DNA of 64,000 nucleotides from Micavibrio sp. UBA6145 (lineage in GTDB: Bacteria; Pseudomonadota; Alphaproteobacteria; Micavibrionales; UBA1664). The translations under genes and the position numbers were made by a program. The notes under the pieces were generated by a model, which was given only the letters and a program-made list of their open reading frames with translations, searched no databases and was not told the origin of the DNA. Where the stretch lies: assembly GCA_002423205.1 (NCBI GenBank), contig DIUZ01000002.1, positions 310,001 to 374,000 of the forward strand. The letters run 5' to 3'. Each line of letters starts with the position of its first letter. The first letter of the stretch is position 1. Below, piece after piece: positions 33,137 to 41,362 of the stretch.

Positions 33137-33691
33137 TTAAGCCTCCAATTGGATCGGTTTGGGGAATTTCCCCTGTTGTACTGCTTTTAATAATTCATCC
33201 GAAGCAACAAGACGGGCCGACGCAATGTCGCCCATCTCGATGTCGAAATTCCGTTTCTGGTCGTCGACGACCGAAAATCCGTTTTTGTTTGCGTCCAGGA
33301 TGGTGGCGCGCATGCGCTTCTGGCCATCGCTCATCGGACGTTTGAATTCAATTTTGATGTCATGCCCCTTAAAGCGCATGAAATCCGTGATGTCCGTCAT
33401 CATGCGGTCAAGGCCGGGCGAACCGACTTCAAGACGGTAGGCGGCTTGGCCCATCGTGTTTTCAACTTCAAGAAGGGTCGATACCTCGCGGCTGATTTTT
33501 GCGCATGTATCCATGCTCAGCGGCGATCCGTCCTTCATTTCAAGAAAGATCTCAAGCGCGTTGCCGGTGCCGGCCTGCGATCCGCCGATGCGCACATGCA
33601 CAAGACGGCAGCCATACGAGTCCGAAACCGGCTCGATAATGGCGGCGAATTTCCCTTCAGGGTCTACAAGTGACGGTCTTCTATTCTGCAT
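33137..33691 (-). CDS. rimP: Ribosome maturation factor RimP
   Basis: 184 residues from ATG 33691; a TTG six codons earlier is possible but would start inside a terminator. RimP acts in early 30S assembly. Visible features: IIEPVSDSYGCRLVHVRI, MDTCAKISREVSTLLEVEN, the strand YRLEVGSPGLDRMM (family motif 'EVSSPGLDRPL') and FKGHDIKIEFKRP. It is the first gene of the rimP-nusA-infB-rbfA-truB-rpsO operon. A Rho-independent terminator lies just upstream of its start. Confidence 0.93.
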   Translation of the reverse strand: MQNRRPSLVDPEGKFAAIIEPVSDSYGCRLVHVRIGGSQAGTGNALEIFLEMKDGSPLSMDTCAKISREVSTLLEVENTMGQAAYRLEVGSPGLDRMMTDITDFMRFKGHDIKIEFKRPMSDGQKRMRATILDANKNGFSVVDDQKRNFDIEMGDIASARLVASDELLKAVQQGKFPKPIQLEA

Positions 33692-33707
33692 CAGGCGTCC
33701 GGATAAC

Positions 33708-33792
33708 AAAAAAGGCGGGTCTTTTTATGGACCCACCCGATAAAGTTCTAAACTTTCAGGATGACAGATATATATGCCCTGAATCGGGGCAT
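33708..33792 (-). promoter_or_regulatory. Structured rimP leader with terminator (attenuator candidate)
   Basis: In the direction of transcription: hairpin ATGCCC/GGGCAT (33792-33774), hairpin AAAGTT/AACTTT (33756-33742), then a terminator stem GGTGGGTC / GACCCGCC (33737-33714, one G-U pair) followed by six T (33713-33708). Only 16 bases separate the T-run from the rimP ATG, too few for a promoter. Transcription of rimP-nusA-infB must therefore start upstream and pass this terminator. It may alternatively simply end the DUF4010 gene transcript, with read-through feeding rimP. Confidence 0.6.
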
Positions 33793-33820
33793 GTCCAGCT
33801 ATTTTATAGGTATTAAAGCC

Positions 33821-35194
33821 CTAGCCGGCGGTGGCGGACAGGGATATCCATAGGGTAACAAACCCCACAACCGCGGCAGCCAGCAGCGGCAGCAGGAAGG
33901 CCAGCGAGTGGCGCGCCCCAAGATGCTTGGAAATCAACGACACCTTGGCCAGGATACTGCCCAGAAGCGCCCCGATAATCGACAGGCCTGCCGTCCATAG
34001 GCCCACACCGTTTTCCTGCATCATATTGGTACCGACAGATACGGCGGCGGCGGCCGACGACACGATACCCGACAGGAACGACACCATGATGAATGCCTCG
34101 TTCCCAAGATAATGCGTGGCCATCGACATGATGATGATCAGCACCGCCAGGATGCCCGAGAATTTGACGATGAAATACAGGGGCAGGGGCCGCTTGGCAA
34201 AACGCACCGTGCGGGTTTTCGTATCATCAAGCCCTGCAAAAACGTAAATCGTGATCGATGCAAACAGCACCAGCAGCGACATCAGCGGGAACATGAACGG
34301 CACGAACAGATCGTAACCCAGCGCCAGGCGCAGCACGATGATGACCCGCAGAATGGCCCCCGTGACCGAGGACACAAAGCCAAGGAAGATTTCACGCGGT
34401 GTCAGGCGGTCGACGTCAATCTCAACCGATGCCGGTGCTGCGACATCGTTGGAACGGTTGCGCAGCATCATCGACACGGCGGCCAGCGACGACACAAGCC
34501 CGCCAAGGAAGGTGGCGATCATGAGACCATATTTGCCCTTGGTGTATTTGGTCACGAAATGCGCGACGAAACTCATCAGGCTGACCATCACGACAACCTT
34601 CCAGAGCACGGCGACCATGACGTAGTGATACGTGACATGAATGCCGCTCTCGATCATGTCGAACAAGGGGATGGGGATGCGCGCATCCACCGGGATCAGC
34701 GGCGTGATCGAAATGGCAATACCGATCAGGATGGCGAAATCGATAATCTCGTGCCGTTCAATAGTATGGGCGAACTGGTAAAAGCGCACCTTCATGCCCA
34801 GCACCAGAAGCACGGTGAAAACGATGGTGGCAACGCTCCACAGCGGCGCGCCGAAATTCGGGAGACTGGCCACAAGGAAGGTGAATGGCATCGCCAGCAA
34901 CGTGGTCATGCCCAGCGTCTTGTCCATCGCCTTGATGTTACGGATGATGAAGATCGACAGGGTGAAGAGGATGACCGTCAGGAACGAACATATCCATGCC
35001 AGCGGTACTTCCTGGTAAAACAGGCTGGATACATACGACAGGGCGGCCACCATGATGAAGTCGCGCATGCCTGCCATCTTCCAGTCGTCGCGCAGGTTAA
35101 CCGTGCGTTCGACCCCGATCGTGACCCCGACCGCAAGGGCCAGGATGAAGTTCAGGAACATGGTAAGGATGGAAGCGGAATGGATATCGATCAT
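33821..35194 (-). CDS. MgtC/DUF4010-type membrane protein
   Basis: 457 residues from ATG 35194, with GGGA six bases upstream; an earlier in-frame start lacks support. About 12 hydrophobic segments. The N-terminal part has the MgtC-like signature NFILALAVGVTIGVERT (family 'LGallGlERe'), and the C-terminal half has the DUF4010 pattern (LALGYDLFVPFMFPLMSLL, FLSGIVSSAAAAVSVGTNM, GARHSLAFLLPLL). Function unknown; ion transport or sensing is often proposed. It sits between rimP and trmB, breaking the usual gene order. Confidence 0.8.
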   Translation of the reverse strand: MIDIHSASILTMFLNFILALAVGVTIGVERTVNLRDDWKMAGMRDFIMVAALSYVSSLFYQEVPLAWICSFLTVILFTLSIFIIRNIKAMDKTLGMTTLLAMPFTFLVASLPNFGAPLWSVATIVFTVLLVLGMKVRFYQFAHTIERHEIIDFAILIGIAISITPLIPVDARIPIPLFDMIESGIHVTYHYVMVAVLWKVVVMVSLMSFVAHFVTKYTKGKYGLMIATFLGGLVSSLAAVSMMLRNRSNDVAAPASVEIDVDRLTPREIFLGFVSSVTGAILRVIIVLRLALGYDLFVPFMFPLMSLLVLFASITIYVFAGLDDTKTRTVRFAKRPLPLYFIVKFSGILAVLIIIMSMATHYLGNEAFIMVSFLSGIVSSAAAAVSVGTNMMQENGVGLWTAGLSIIGALLGSILAKVSLISKHLGARHSLAFLLPLLAAAVVGFVTLWISLSATAG

Positions 35195-35280
35195 GGTGCG
35201 TCCCAACGAAAACAGACGGTTAAACAACCATCATGCCGTATTTGGGACTTTCTGAAAATGGGTATCAGTCTTGTTTAGGT

Positions 35281-35682
35281 CTATTGTCCGCCATCACCGG
35301 CCGTGCGGCGCTTGTGGCGCTGGCCTGTCGGATGGGCATAAGTGCCTGTTTTACCGTTGCTGGTCGTGTAACTGCCGCTGGTCTGGCCATCGCCGTACGC
35401 ACCCGTGATGTCGCGGGTTACGCCGTTCGCGCCGGTCACGCTGCGGGTATAGGATTTGCTGTCCTTGTCCACGGAGGTCGTCGCGCTTTTGCTCCATGTT
35501 TTGCCCGCTGCGTTGGTCCCGGCAGACGTGCGCGTGCGCGTGCCGTCGCCTGCTTTCAACGTGCTTGAATAGCTGCCGCCTTTAGCGGTCGTGCCACTTT
35601 TTGTGCGCTCCCGCGCAGACGATTCCGTAGCAAATGAAACCAGCAGGGCCAACGCCGCAGCGCCCAGAAACAAACGGGACAT
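35281..35682 (-). CDS. Exported Ser/Thr/Gly-rich repeat-like protein
   Basis: 133 residues from ATG 35682, which has an excellent Shine-Dalgarno (AGGAG) seven bases upstream. Signal peptide LFLGAAALALLVSFATESSA. The mature protein is low-complexity, Ser/Thr/Gly/Lys-rich, with recurring GTR/SAGTN/SVTGANG turns reminiscent of short beta repeats (KSATTSVDKDSKSYTRSVTG). Likely surface or periplasmic. The skewed composition sets it apart from its neighbours. Confidence 0.65.
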   Translation of the reverse strand: MSRLFLGAAALALLVSFATESSARERTKSGTTAKGGSYSSTLKAGDGTRTRTSAGTNAAGKTWSKSATTSVDKDSKSYTRSVTGANGVTRDITGAYGDGQTSGSYTTSNGKTGTYAHPTGQRHKRRTAGDGGQ

Positions 35683-35748
35683 GACAATCTCCTGAAAATT
35701 AGACATACCAGTCTAAGGCAAGGGAGATTAACGACGCATTACCGACGC

Positions 35749-36459
35749 TCAGGTCTTTGTAAAAACAAGATATTTTTGTGTGCGGCCAGCCTTTGCGCCT
35801 TTGCCTTCGTAACGCGTGGTCAGCCACCCGTCCGGCGCGGTCGTGCTGGCCGTACCTGTGAAGTCCGGGTGCATGGTCGCCTGTTCCAGCATCCATTCAC
35901 CAAGATCGGCATGGTCGGTCGTCATCAGCAGCATGCCGCCGGGTTTCAGGATGCGGGACAGTTGGGTCAGCATGTCCTGCTGGATGAAGCGGCGCTTGGC
36001 GTGGCGTTTCTTGTGCCACGGGTCCGGGTTCAGCAGATAGACGCGCGCAATCGACTGATCCGGAAAAGCATCGATCAGCGGCTGGGCGATTTCGTTCCAG
36101 ATGCGGATGTTGGACAGATCGTCATCCGCAATCAGTTTGCACAGGTTTGAAAAACCGTTGATGAACGGCTCGCACCCGACAAAGCCGACATCCGGGTTTT
36201 CGCGGTGCCAGGCGGCCAGTGAATCGCCGTTGCCGAAACCGATCTCAAACCAGATTTCCCTGGGCGTGAACGAAAACTTCAGCCCGTCCCCGGGGTCCGT
36301 GATTTTGATTTTAGGCAGGACAACGTCCATGGCGTCCTGACGCACGGCCCGTATGGGCCGTGCCTTGCGCCGTCCGAAGAACAGTTGTTTCGGGTGTGCG
36401 GACTCGGTCAGGATTACAACGCCTTTTTCAGCGCTTCGACCAGGTCCGTTTTTTCCCAC
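35749..36459 (-). CDS. trmB: tRNA (guanine-N7)-methyltransferase TrmB
   Basis: 236 residues. SAM-dependent methylation of G46 in tRNA. Motifs: FFGRRKARPIR near the start, IWFEIGFGNGDSLAAW (SAM site), FVGCEPFINGF, YLLNPDPWHKKRHAKRRFIQ (catalytic Asp region) and KPGGMLLMTTDHADLGEWM. The only standard start before the conserved FGRR block is GTG 36459, 46 bp inside the metK 3' end. A start just after metK would need a non-standard codon, so the exact start is uncertain. Confidence 0.93.
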   Translation of the reverse strand: MGKNGPGRSAEKGVVILTESAHPKQLFFGRRKARPIRAVRQDAMDVVLPKIKITDPGDGLKFSFTPREIWFEIGFGNGDSLAAWHRENPDVGFVGCEPFINGFSNLCKLIADDDLSNIRIWNEIAQPLIDAFPDQSIARVYLLNPDPWHKKRHAKRRFIQQDMLTQLSRILKPGGMLLMTTDHADLGEWMLEQATMHPDFTGTASTTAPDGWLTTRYEGKGAKAGRTQKYLVFTKT

Positions 36460-37628
36460 GAGAAGCTTCCGTCAGCTTCCGGTACGCGGCCAAAGTGACC
36501 GTACGACGACGTCTTCTTGTAGATCGCGCGGTTCAGTTTCAGATGCGTGCGGATGCCGCGGGGCGACAGGTCCATGGTCTTGTTGATGGCCTTGACCAGC
36601 TCCTGTTCGTCCACCTGGCCGGTGCCATGCGTGTTGACGTAAATCGACAGCGGTTTGGAAACGCCGATCGCATACGACAACTGGATCGTGCAACGCTCGG
36701 CAAAGCCGGCGGACACGATGTTCTTGGCAAGATAACGCGCAGCGTAAGCGGCCGAACGGTCGACTTTCGTCGGGTCCTTGCCGGAGAACGCGCCGCCGCC
36801 ATGCGGGGCTGCGCCGCCGTAGGTGTCGACGATGATCTTACGGCCGGTCAGGCCGCAATCACCAACCGGACCGCCGATAACGAAACGGCCCGTCGGGTTC
36901 ACGTAGAATTCGTCTTCAGGGCACATGAAACCAGCCGGGAGAACTTTATCGACATAAGGACGCACGATTTCACGCACGTCAGACTGGCTCAGGCCGTCTT
37001 TGTGCTGGGTCGACACGACGATGGATGTCGCGCGCACCGGTTTGCCGTCGCGGTATTCGAGAGAGATCTGCGACTTGGCATCCGGACCCAGAAGGTCTTT
37101 CAGCGTGCCGTTGTGGCGGTCTTCCGACATCAGGCGCAGGATTTTGTGTGAATACAAAATCGGGGCCGGCATCAGCTCTTCGGTTTCGCGCGTGGCGTAA
37201 CCAAACATAATGCCCTGGTCGCCGGCGCCTTCGTCCTTGCTGCCCAGCGCGTCAACGCCAACGGCGATGTCTGCGGACTGACCAACCATTTTGTATTCAA
37301 TGTTCAGGGTCTTCCAGTTGAAGCCTTCCTGCTCATAGCCGATTTCTTTGACGGCGTTGCGGGCGACGTCGACAATTTTGTCTTCGGTGACCGATGCGGG
37401 CGCGCGGAATTCACCGGCGATGACCAGCGTGTCTGTGCAGGCGAGGGTTTCGCAACCGACGCGGGCTTCCGGGTCGGCGGACATCATCAGGTCGACAATG
37501 GCGTCGGAGACGCGGTCGCACACTTTGTCAGGGTGACCTTCAGCAACGGATTCAGACGCGAAGGTGTAATCTTTCAACTCGGCGGCTTGCATGCCGGTGT
37601 CGTTCATGATTTTAGGCTGAGCCATCAT
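36414..37628 (-). CDS. metK: S-adenosylmethionine synthetase
   Basis: 404 residues (two adjacent ATGs; either fits). Makes SAM from methionine and ATP. Signatures: ESVAEGHPDKVCDRVSDAIVD (N-terminal His/Lys), the hexapeptide GAGDQGIMFGYA, and GGAAPHGGGAFSGKDPTKVDRSAAY (P-loop-like). It lies between the HTH gene and trmB as in other alphaproteobacteria. I looked for SAM-II-like elements in the 68-bp leader and saw none. Confidence 0.98.
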   Translation of the reverse strand: MMAQPKIMNDTGMQAAELKDYTFASESVAEGHPDKVCDRVSDAIVDLMMSADPEARVGCETLACTDTLVIAGEFRAPASVTEDKIVDVARNAVKEIGYEQEGFNWKTLNIEYKMVGQSADIAVGVDALGSKDEGAGDQGIMFGYATRETEELMPAPILYSHKILRLMSEDRHNGTLKDLLGPDAKSQISLEYRDGKPVRATSIVVSTQHKDGLSQSDVREIVRPYVDKVLPAGFMCPEDEFYVNPTGRFVIGGPVGDCGLTGRKIIVDTYGGAAPHGGGAFSGKDPTKVDRSAAYAARYLAKNIVSAGFAERCTIQLSYAIGVSKPLSIYVNTHGTGQVDEQELVKAINKTMDLSPRGIRTHLKLNRAIYKKTSSYGHFGRVPEADGSFSWEKTDLVEALKKAL

Positions 37629-37702
37629 GGTAGGTCTTTCAAAGTGGTTTCGGATTGAATTCGCCGCTGAATTGACCAGTTTTCAGGAATAAGGTCAATA
37701 AA

Positions 37703-37724
37703 AAAGCCCCGAAACCGGGGCTTT
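37703..37724 (-). terminator. Terminator of the HTH regulator gene
   Basis: Perfect stem AAAGCCCCG / CGGGGCTTT with a four-base loop, followed on the minus strand by TTTTTTATTG. It begins 6 bp past the HTH gene stop, so metK has its own promoter in 37630-37695. Confidence 0.9.
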
Positions 37725-37729
37725 GAAAC

Positions 37730-38212
37730 CTATTTCTTGCCTTTGGGCGTTTCCTTGGTGCTTTGCTCTGCCATCTGGCGGACGAGCTTCTGAACGCTCT
37801 TGCGCAGGCCTTCATCCTTGATCTGGTAGTAATACTTCAGAAGCTGGGTGCTTTCTTTTTTCAGAATCGGGTCTTCATCCAGAGTTGCCTGGCTGTTGTC
37901 CGAAACCACCAGACCCTTGGGGGTCTTCTCGCCAATATCGCCAAGACCGGCGTAAAAGTAATTGATCGACACGTTCAGGACTTTGGAAAAATCAATCAGG
38001 CGCGCGGCCGAGATTTTGTTGGTCCCGTGTTCGTATTTCTGGATCTGCTGGAACGTCATACCAACGGCATCGCCGAGGGTCTGTTGCGAAAAACCAAGGA
38101 ACGTCCTGCGCTGTCGAAGGCGCAGGCCAAACACTTTATCACGGCTGCCTGCGCTCTCTTTGGTTTTACGTACGGGCTTGGACATTGGGTCTTTCTTAGG
38201 CTTAGGCGACAT
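37730..38212 (-). CDS. XRE-family (Cro/CI) helix-turn-helix regulator
   Basis: 160 residues. An HTH_3 domain at about residues 28-82 (LRLRQRRTFLGFSQQTLGDAVGMTFQQIQKYEHGTNKISA, given as the stretch's limits), with recognition helix MTFQQIQKYEHG, is followed by an acidic linker and a helical C-terminal region (DEGLRKSVQKLVRQMAEQ). Both ends are Lys-rich. It holds the conserved lnt-HTH-metK position seen in other alphaproteobacteria. Good Shine-Dalgarno (AGGA). Inverted repeats overlap its likely promoter, so autoregulation is plausible. Confidence 0.9.
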   Translation of the reverse strand: MSPKPKKDPMSKPVRKTKESAGSRDKVFGLRLRQRRTFLGFSQQTLGDAVGMTFQQIQKYEHGTNKISAARLIDFSKVLNVSINYFYAGLGDIGEKTPKGLVVSDNSQATLDEDPILKKESTQLLKYYYQIKDEGLRKSVQKLVRQMAEQSTKETPKGKK

Positions 38213-38274
38213 TTAAACATTCCTGCGTATTCAGCGAACGAAAGGTAGATGACGATTCACCCACATACAAGTGC

Positions 38275-38348
38275 ATTTGCTAATATGCAAATATCTCGTC
38301 TAAAAGCTGGGAATTGTCAAATTTTGCGCATACGCAAATGTATGAAAA
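38275..38348 (-). promoter_or_regulatory. Two TTTGC…GCAAA inverted repeats before the HTH gene
   Basis: Site 1: ATTTGC-TAATAT-GCAAAT (38275-38292). Site 2: TTTGCG-CATA-CGCAAA (38333-38348), inside the 3' end of lnt. They share the TTTGC/GCAAA half-sites, with centres about 57 bp apart. On the minus strand a promoter TTGCAT, 17 bases, TATGTG overlaps site 1 at its -35. These are candidate operators for the XRE protein encoded next door. Confidence 0.45.
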
Positions 38349-39918
38349 CCGCGGCTCCGACGGTTAACGTGAGGAAAAACAACGCTTCCCCGAACATCGT
38401 ATAAAGCGTGCCCTGACGTAAATACGCGGGCAGGGCGCCTGCTATGAACCCGCGTCTGTTATAGGGCAGTGACTGCACCACGCGGCCATACGGATCTATG
38501 AGGGCCGAGATACCCGTCGTGGCCGAACGGGCCACCGGCTTGCCCTGTTCAATGGCCCGGAACTGCGTCATCACAAGGTGCTGGTATGGGCCAGCCGTGT
38601 TGCCGTACCAGCCGTCATTGGATGTGTTGACCAGCCATTCCGCCCCCTGGCTCGCGCCATACCATGGGAAGATCGCCTCAAAGCAGATCATGGGGGACAC
38701 CGGCGGCATACTGTCGGAACGTAAGACCTTCGGTCCCGATCCCCAGCCGAACCCGGCAAACCCGACCAGGGGAGTCAGCCCCAGTGTTTTTTCAAGCGGC
38801 ACATACTCGCCAAACGGCACCAGATGGTGCTTGTCATACAGGTCATCAAGATTGAGTTTGCCGTCTGATGTGACCGAAACCACGCCGATACTGTTAAAAT
38901 ATCCGGGCAGGCGGCCCGGTGTCTCGGCAGGCACTTCGCGCCACAAACCGCTAACCAACCTGGTCTGGTAAGGATGGTTGCCCATCAGCTTGATCAGCGC
39001 CTGCGGTGCCTCCGGCACGGTCATGATCAGGCGTTCTTCCAGAGATGTTTCCGGCCAGACCAACAAAACTGTCTTAAATCCACCGTCTTTAATGTTTTTA
39101 TTATCAATAGCTTGTTGCGAGATATTCACATGACGCATGAAGTGGGTCAGAGTCTTGTCCACCTCCCATTTTTCGTCCGGGGTGATGTTGGGCTGGACAA
39201 TAGCCACACCGACATCGGTACGCATCTGCGTAGGGTGGTTGACCAGGCGCAGCGCGCCCCATGCATATCCGCCGATAAAGGTGACCAGGGTCACACCAGC
39301 CAGAACCAGCACGCGCTTGCGGGCATGTTCGGCGTCAAAGCTGGCCAGCCTGGCCAGCGCCGGCAGACCCATCCACAACACGGTCAGGGCGGTGACAAAA
39401 TACGCCCCGCCCAAAGACGCCAGCTGCATCAGCGGCGGGACATTGCCCCACATATAGCCAAACAGATTCCACGGAAAACCAGACAGGTTAAAGGCGCGGC
39501 CATATTCCGCCGCACACAGCAGGGTCAGGAACAGGACGCCGCGCGCCAGCGTGTTGGGCCGCGCCAGCCGGCAGGTGACGTACCCCGCCACGAACCACAG
39601 CAGGGACAGAAGAACCGGCAGCCCCAGAATGGAAAAGCCGATCGCCCACCAATATTCGGTCAGGTCCAGCATGAGGGCATTGGCCACCCACCACAGCCCC
39701 ATGGTGAAAAACCCGACCCCGAAATAAAATGCACACCATCCGCCGCGCCACGGGTTGGACTGGCGGCTGACGATAATGACAGCCATCGACAGCCCAAACG
39801 CCAGAAGCGGCCAGAGGTGAAACGGTGGCATCGCAAAGGCTGCGATCAGGCCGATGATAAAGCAGCTCCATTTCGGGAAGCGGACAGTCAGGGCATTCAG
39901 TTTATCGATCATGATCAT
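38317..39918 (-). CDS. lnt: Apolipoprotein N-acyltransferase Lnt
   Basis: 533 residues. Transfers the third acyl chain to lipoproteins at the inner membrane. About seven N-terminal membrane helices (to about residue 215) and a periplasmic nitrilase-type domain with the Glu-Lys-Cys triad: Glu in LVWPETSLEERL, Lys in YDKHHLVPFGEYVPL and Cys in PMICFEAIFPW. One C-terminal helix follows (AEALFFLTLTVGAAVFI). The ATG at 39918 overlaps the corC stop (ATGA). Confidence 0.96.
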   Translation of the reverse strand: MIMIDKLNALTVRFPKWSCFIIGLIAAFAMPPFHLWPLLAFGLSMAVIIVSRQSNPWRGGWCAFYFGVGFFTMGLWWVANALMLDLTEYWWAIGFSILGLPVLLSLLWFVAGYVTCRLARPNTLARGVLFLTLLCAAEYGRAFNLSGFPWNLFGYMWGNVPPLMQLASLGGAYFVTALTVLWMGLPALARLASFDAEHARKRVLVLAGVTLVTFIGGYAWGALRLVNHPTQMRTDVGVAIVQPNITPDEKWEVDKTLTHFMRHVNISQQAIDNKNIKDGGFKTVLLVWPETSLEERLIMTVPEAPQALIKLMGNHPYQTRLVSGLWREVPAETPGRLPGYFNSIGVVSVTSDGKLNLDDLYDKHHLVPFGEYVPLEKTLGLTPLVGFAGFGWGSGPKVLRSDSMPPVSPMICFEAIFPWYGASQGAEWLVNTSNDGWYGNTAGPYQHLVMTQFRAIEQGKPVARSATTGISALIDPYGRVVQSLPYNRRGFIAGALPAYLRQGTLYTMFGEALFFLTLTVGAAVFIHLRMRKI

Positions 39919-40880
39919 GCGGCGGCGCGGTCGCCCGCATTTTGCGGGTGCGGGTTTTTAGGCTGGTTACGGATACGCAGGCGGTGAATGCGGCGCGGGT
40001 CCGCGTCCAGTACCTCGAACTCAAGACCCGTCGGGTGCAGCAGCACTTCGCCGCGCGCAGGCACGCGGCCCGCCATCGTCACGACCAAACCGGCCAGCGT
40101 ATCGACATCTTCGCGTTCATCGTCGTTCAGGAAATGACCAAACCGGCGTTCAAATTCATCAAGCGTGACGCGGCCATCGGCAATGATGGTGCCGTCGGCC
40201 TTTTCCATCAATTCGCCGTCTTCGCCGGTATAATGTTCGTCGTCGATTTCACCGACGATGGTTTCGACAATGTCGTTGATGGTGATAAGCCCGTCGATAC
40301 CGCCGTATTCATCAACCACAAGCGCCATGTGGCGGCGCTGCTGGCGCATCGTCAGCAACAGGTCCAGAACCGGCATGGCCGGGGAAATCACCGGCACGTC
40401 GCGCACAAGTTCGGCAATGTTGATCGGTGCGCCGCTGGTGCTCTTGGCCAGGATTTCCTTGATGTGAATGGTGCCGATGACGTCGTCCAGGCTGTCGCGG
40501 TAAACGGGCAGACGTGAAAACTGGCGGTCCGCCAGCAGCGCCAGAATATCTTCGGTCGGCGTGTTCACTTCAATCGCGGCGATATTCGCGCGTGGCACCA
40601 TGACGTCAAAGGCGCGCATGTCTTTGAGTTTCAGGACGTTCGAAATCAGAAGCTTCTGGTGCAGGGCCGTTTTTTCCGCATCCGCATCCATGTGGTCTTC
40701 GGAAATGACTTCGGCGATGGCTTCCTTCAGTTCGCGGTCGGCACCCGACCCGAACAGGAATTTCACCATGCGGATAAAGAAATTACGCTCGCGGGCATTT
40801 TCACGGGATGACCCGCGAAGGACAGGCAAATGCGAAGACGTGGCGCTCTCGGGCGCGGACGGGTCACTGGAAGAATCCAT
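39915..40880 (-). CDS. corC: CorC/HlyC-type CBS-domain protein
   Basis: 321 residues from ATG 40880; a TTG at 40889 overlapping the ybeY stop is an alternative. Order: acidic N-terminus, two CBS domains (about 85-205, VMVPRANIAAIEVNTP … RRHMALVVDEYGGIDGLITIND) and a CorC_HlyC transporter-associated domain (about 220-305, ADGRVTLDEFERRFGHFL). Lacks the membrane part of larger relatives. Thought to act in Mg/Co handling. The ybeY-corC-lnt order is conserved in proteobacteria. Confidence 0.94.
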   Translation of the reverse strand: MDSSSDPSAPESATSSHLPVLRGSSRENARERNFFIRMVKFLFGSGADRELKEAIAEVISEDHMDADAEKTALHQKLLISNVLKLKDMRAFDVMVPRANIAAIEVNTPTEDILALLADRQFSRLPVYRDSLDDVIGTIHIKEILAKSTSGAPINIAELVRDVPVISPAMPVLDLLLTMRQQRRHMALVVDEYGGIDGLITINDIVETIVGEIDDEHYTGEDGELMEKADGTIIADGRVTLDEFERRFGHFLNDDEREDVDTLAGLVVTMAGRVPARGEVLLHPTGLEFEVLDADPRRIHRLRIRNQPKNPHPQNAGDRAAA

Positions 40881-40885
40881 GGCTA

Positions 40886-41356
40886 TCAATCTAGAGGGAT
40901 GGGGGGCCCTTGATAAGGGTCTTTGATACCAAGGCTGGCCAAAAGCTGTATTTCCAGTGATTCCATGACCTTGGCCTCTTCCTCGGTCATATGGTCATAC
41001 CCGACCAGATGCAGGCACCCGTGAATCAGCAGATGCGTCAAATGGTCATCAAACGGCACGCCCAGTTCCTCGGCTTCCCTTGTGATGGTCTCGTGCGCCA
41101 GAATGACGTCGCCCAGATGGATCTTGCCCTCAACCTCGTCACCGTCGGGGAACGACAGGACGTTGGTCGGTTTGTCCTTGCCGCGCCATTCACGGTTAAG
41201 CACATGAACCATGGAATCGTCGCTGAACACGAAATCGATATGGCCCTTCATATGGCCTTCGAGCACGGCTTTCACCCTGCCTGTGAGTTTGCGCATGATG
41301 CGCTCATCGGGCCAGAGTTCGCTCTCGAGAACGATGTCGCAGGAAATATCGGGCAT
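40886..41356 (-). CDS. ybeY: Endoribonuclease YbeY
   Basis: 156 residues. Metal-dependent RNase for 16S rRNA 3' end maturation and quality control. The metal motif H-x3-H-x5-H is intact in HLLIHGCLHLVGYDH (about residues 113-129). DKPTNVLSFP precedes it, as usual. It lies 6 bp after phoH and next to corC. Confidence 0.96.
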   Translation of the reverse strand: MPDISCDIVLESELWPDERIMRKLTGRVKAVLEGHMKGHIDFVFSDDSMVHVLNREWRGKDKPTNVLSFPDGDEVEGKIHLGDVILAHETITREAEELGVPFDDHLTHLLIHGCLHLVGYDHMTEEEAKVMESLEIQLLASLGIKDPYQGPPIPLD

Positions 41357-41362
41357 GACTGA

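Noticed and set aside
34112..35278. His/Asp-rich plus-strand frame of 388 residues opposite the DUF4010 gene
   Set aside because: Its extreme His/Gln/Arg/Asp content mirrors the hydrophobic codons of the real membrane protein.
37630..37700. SAM riboswitch before metK
   Set aside because: The short leader shows neither the SAM-II core nor another SAM-type consensus that I know.
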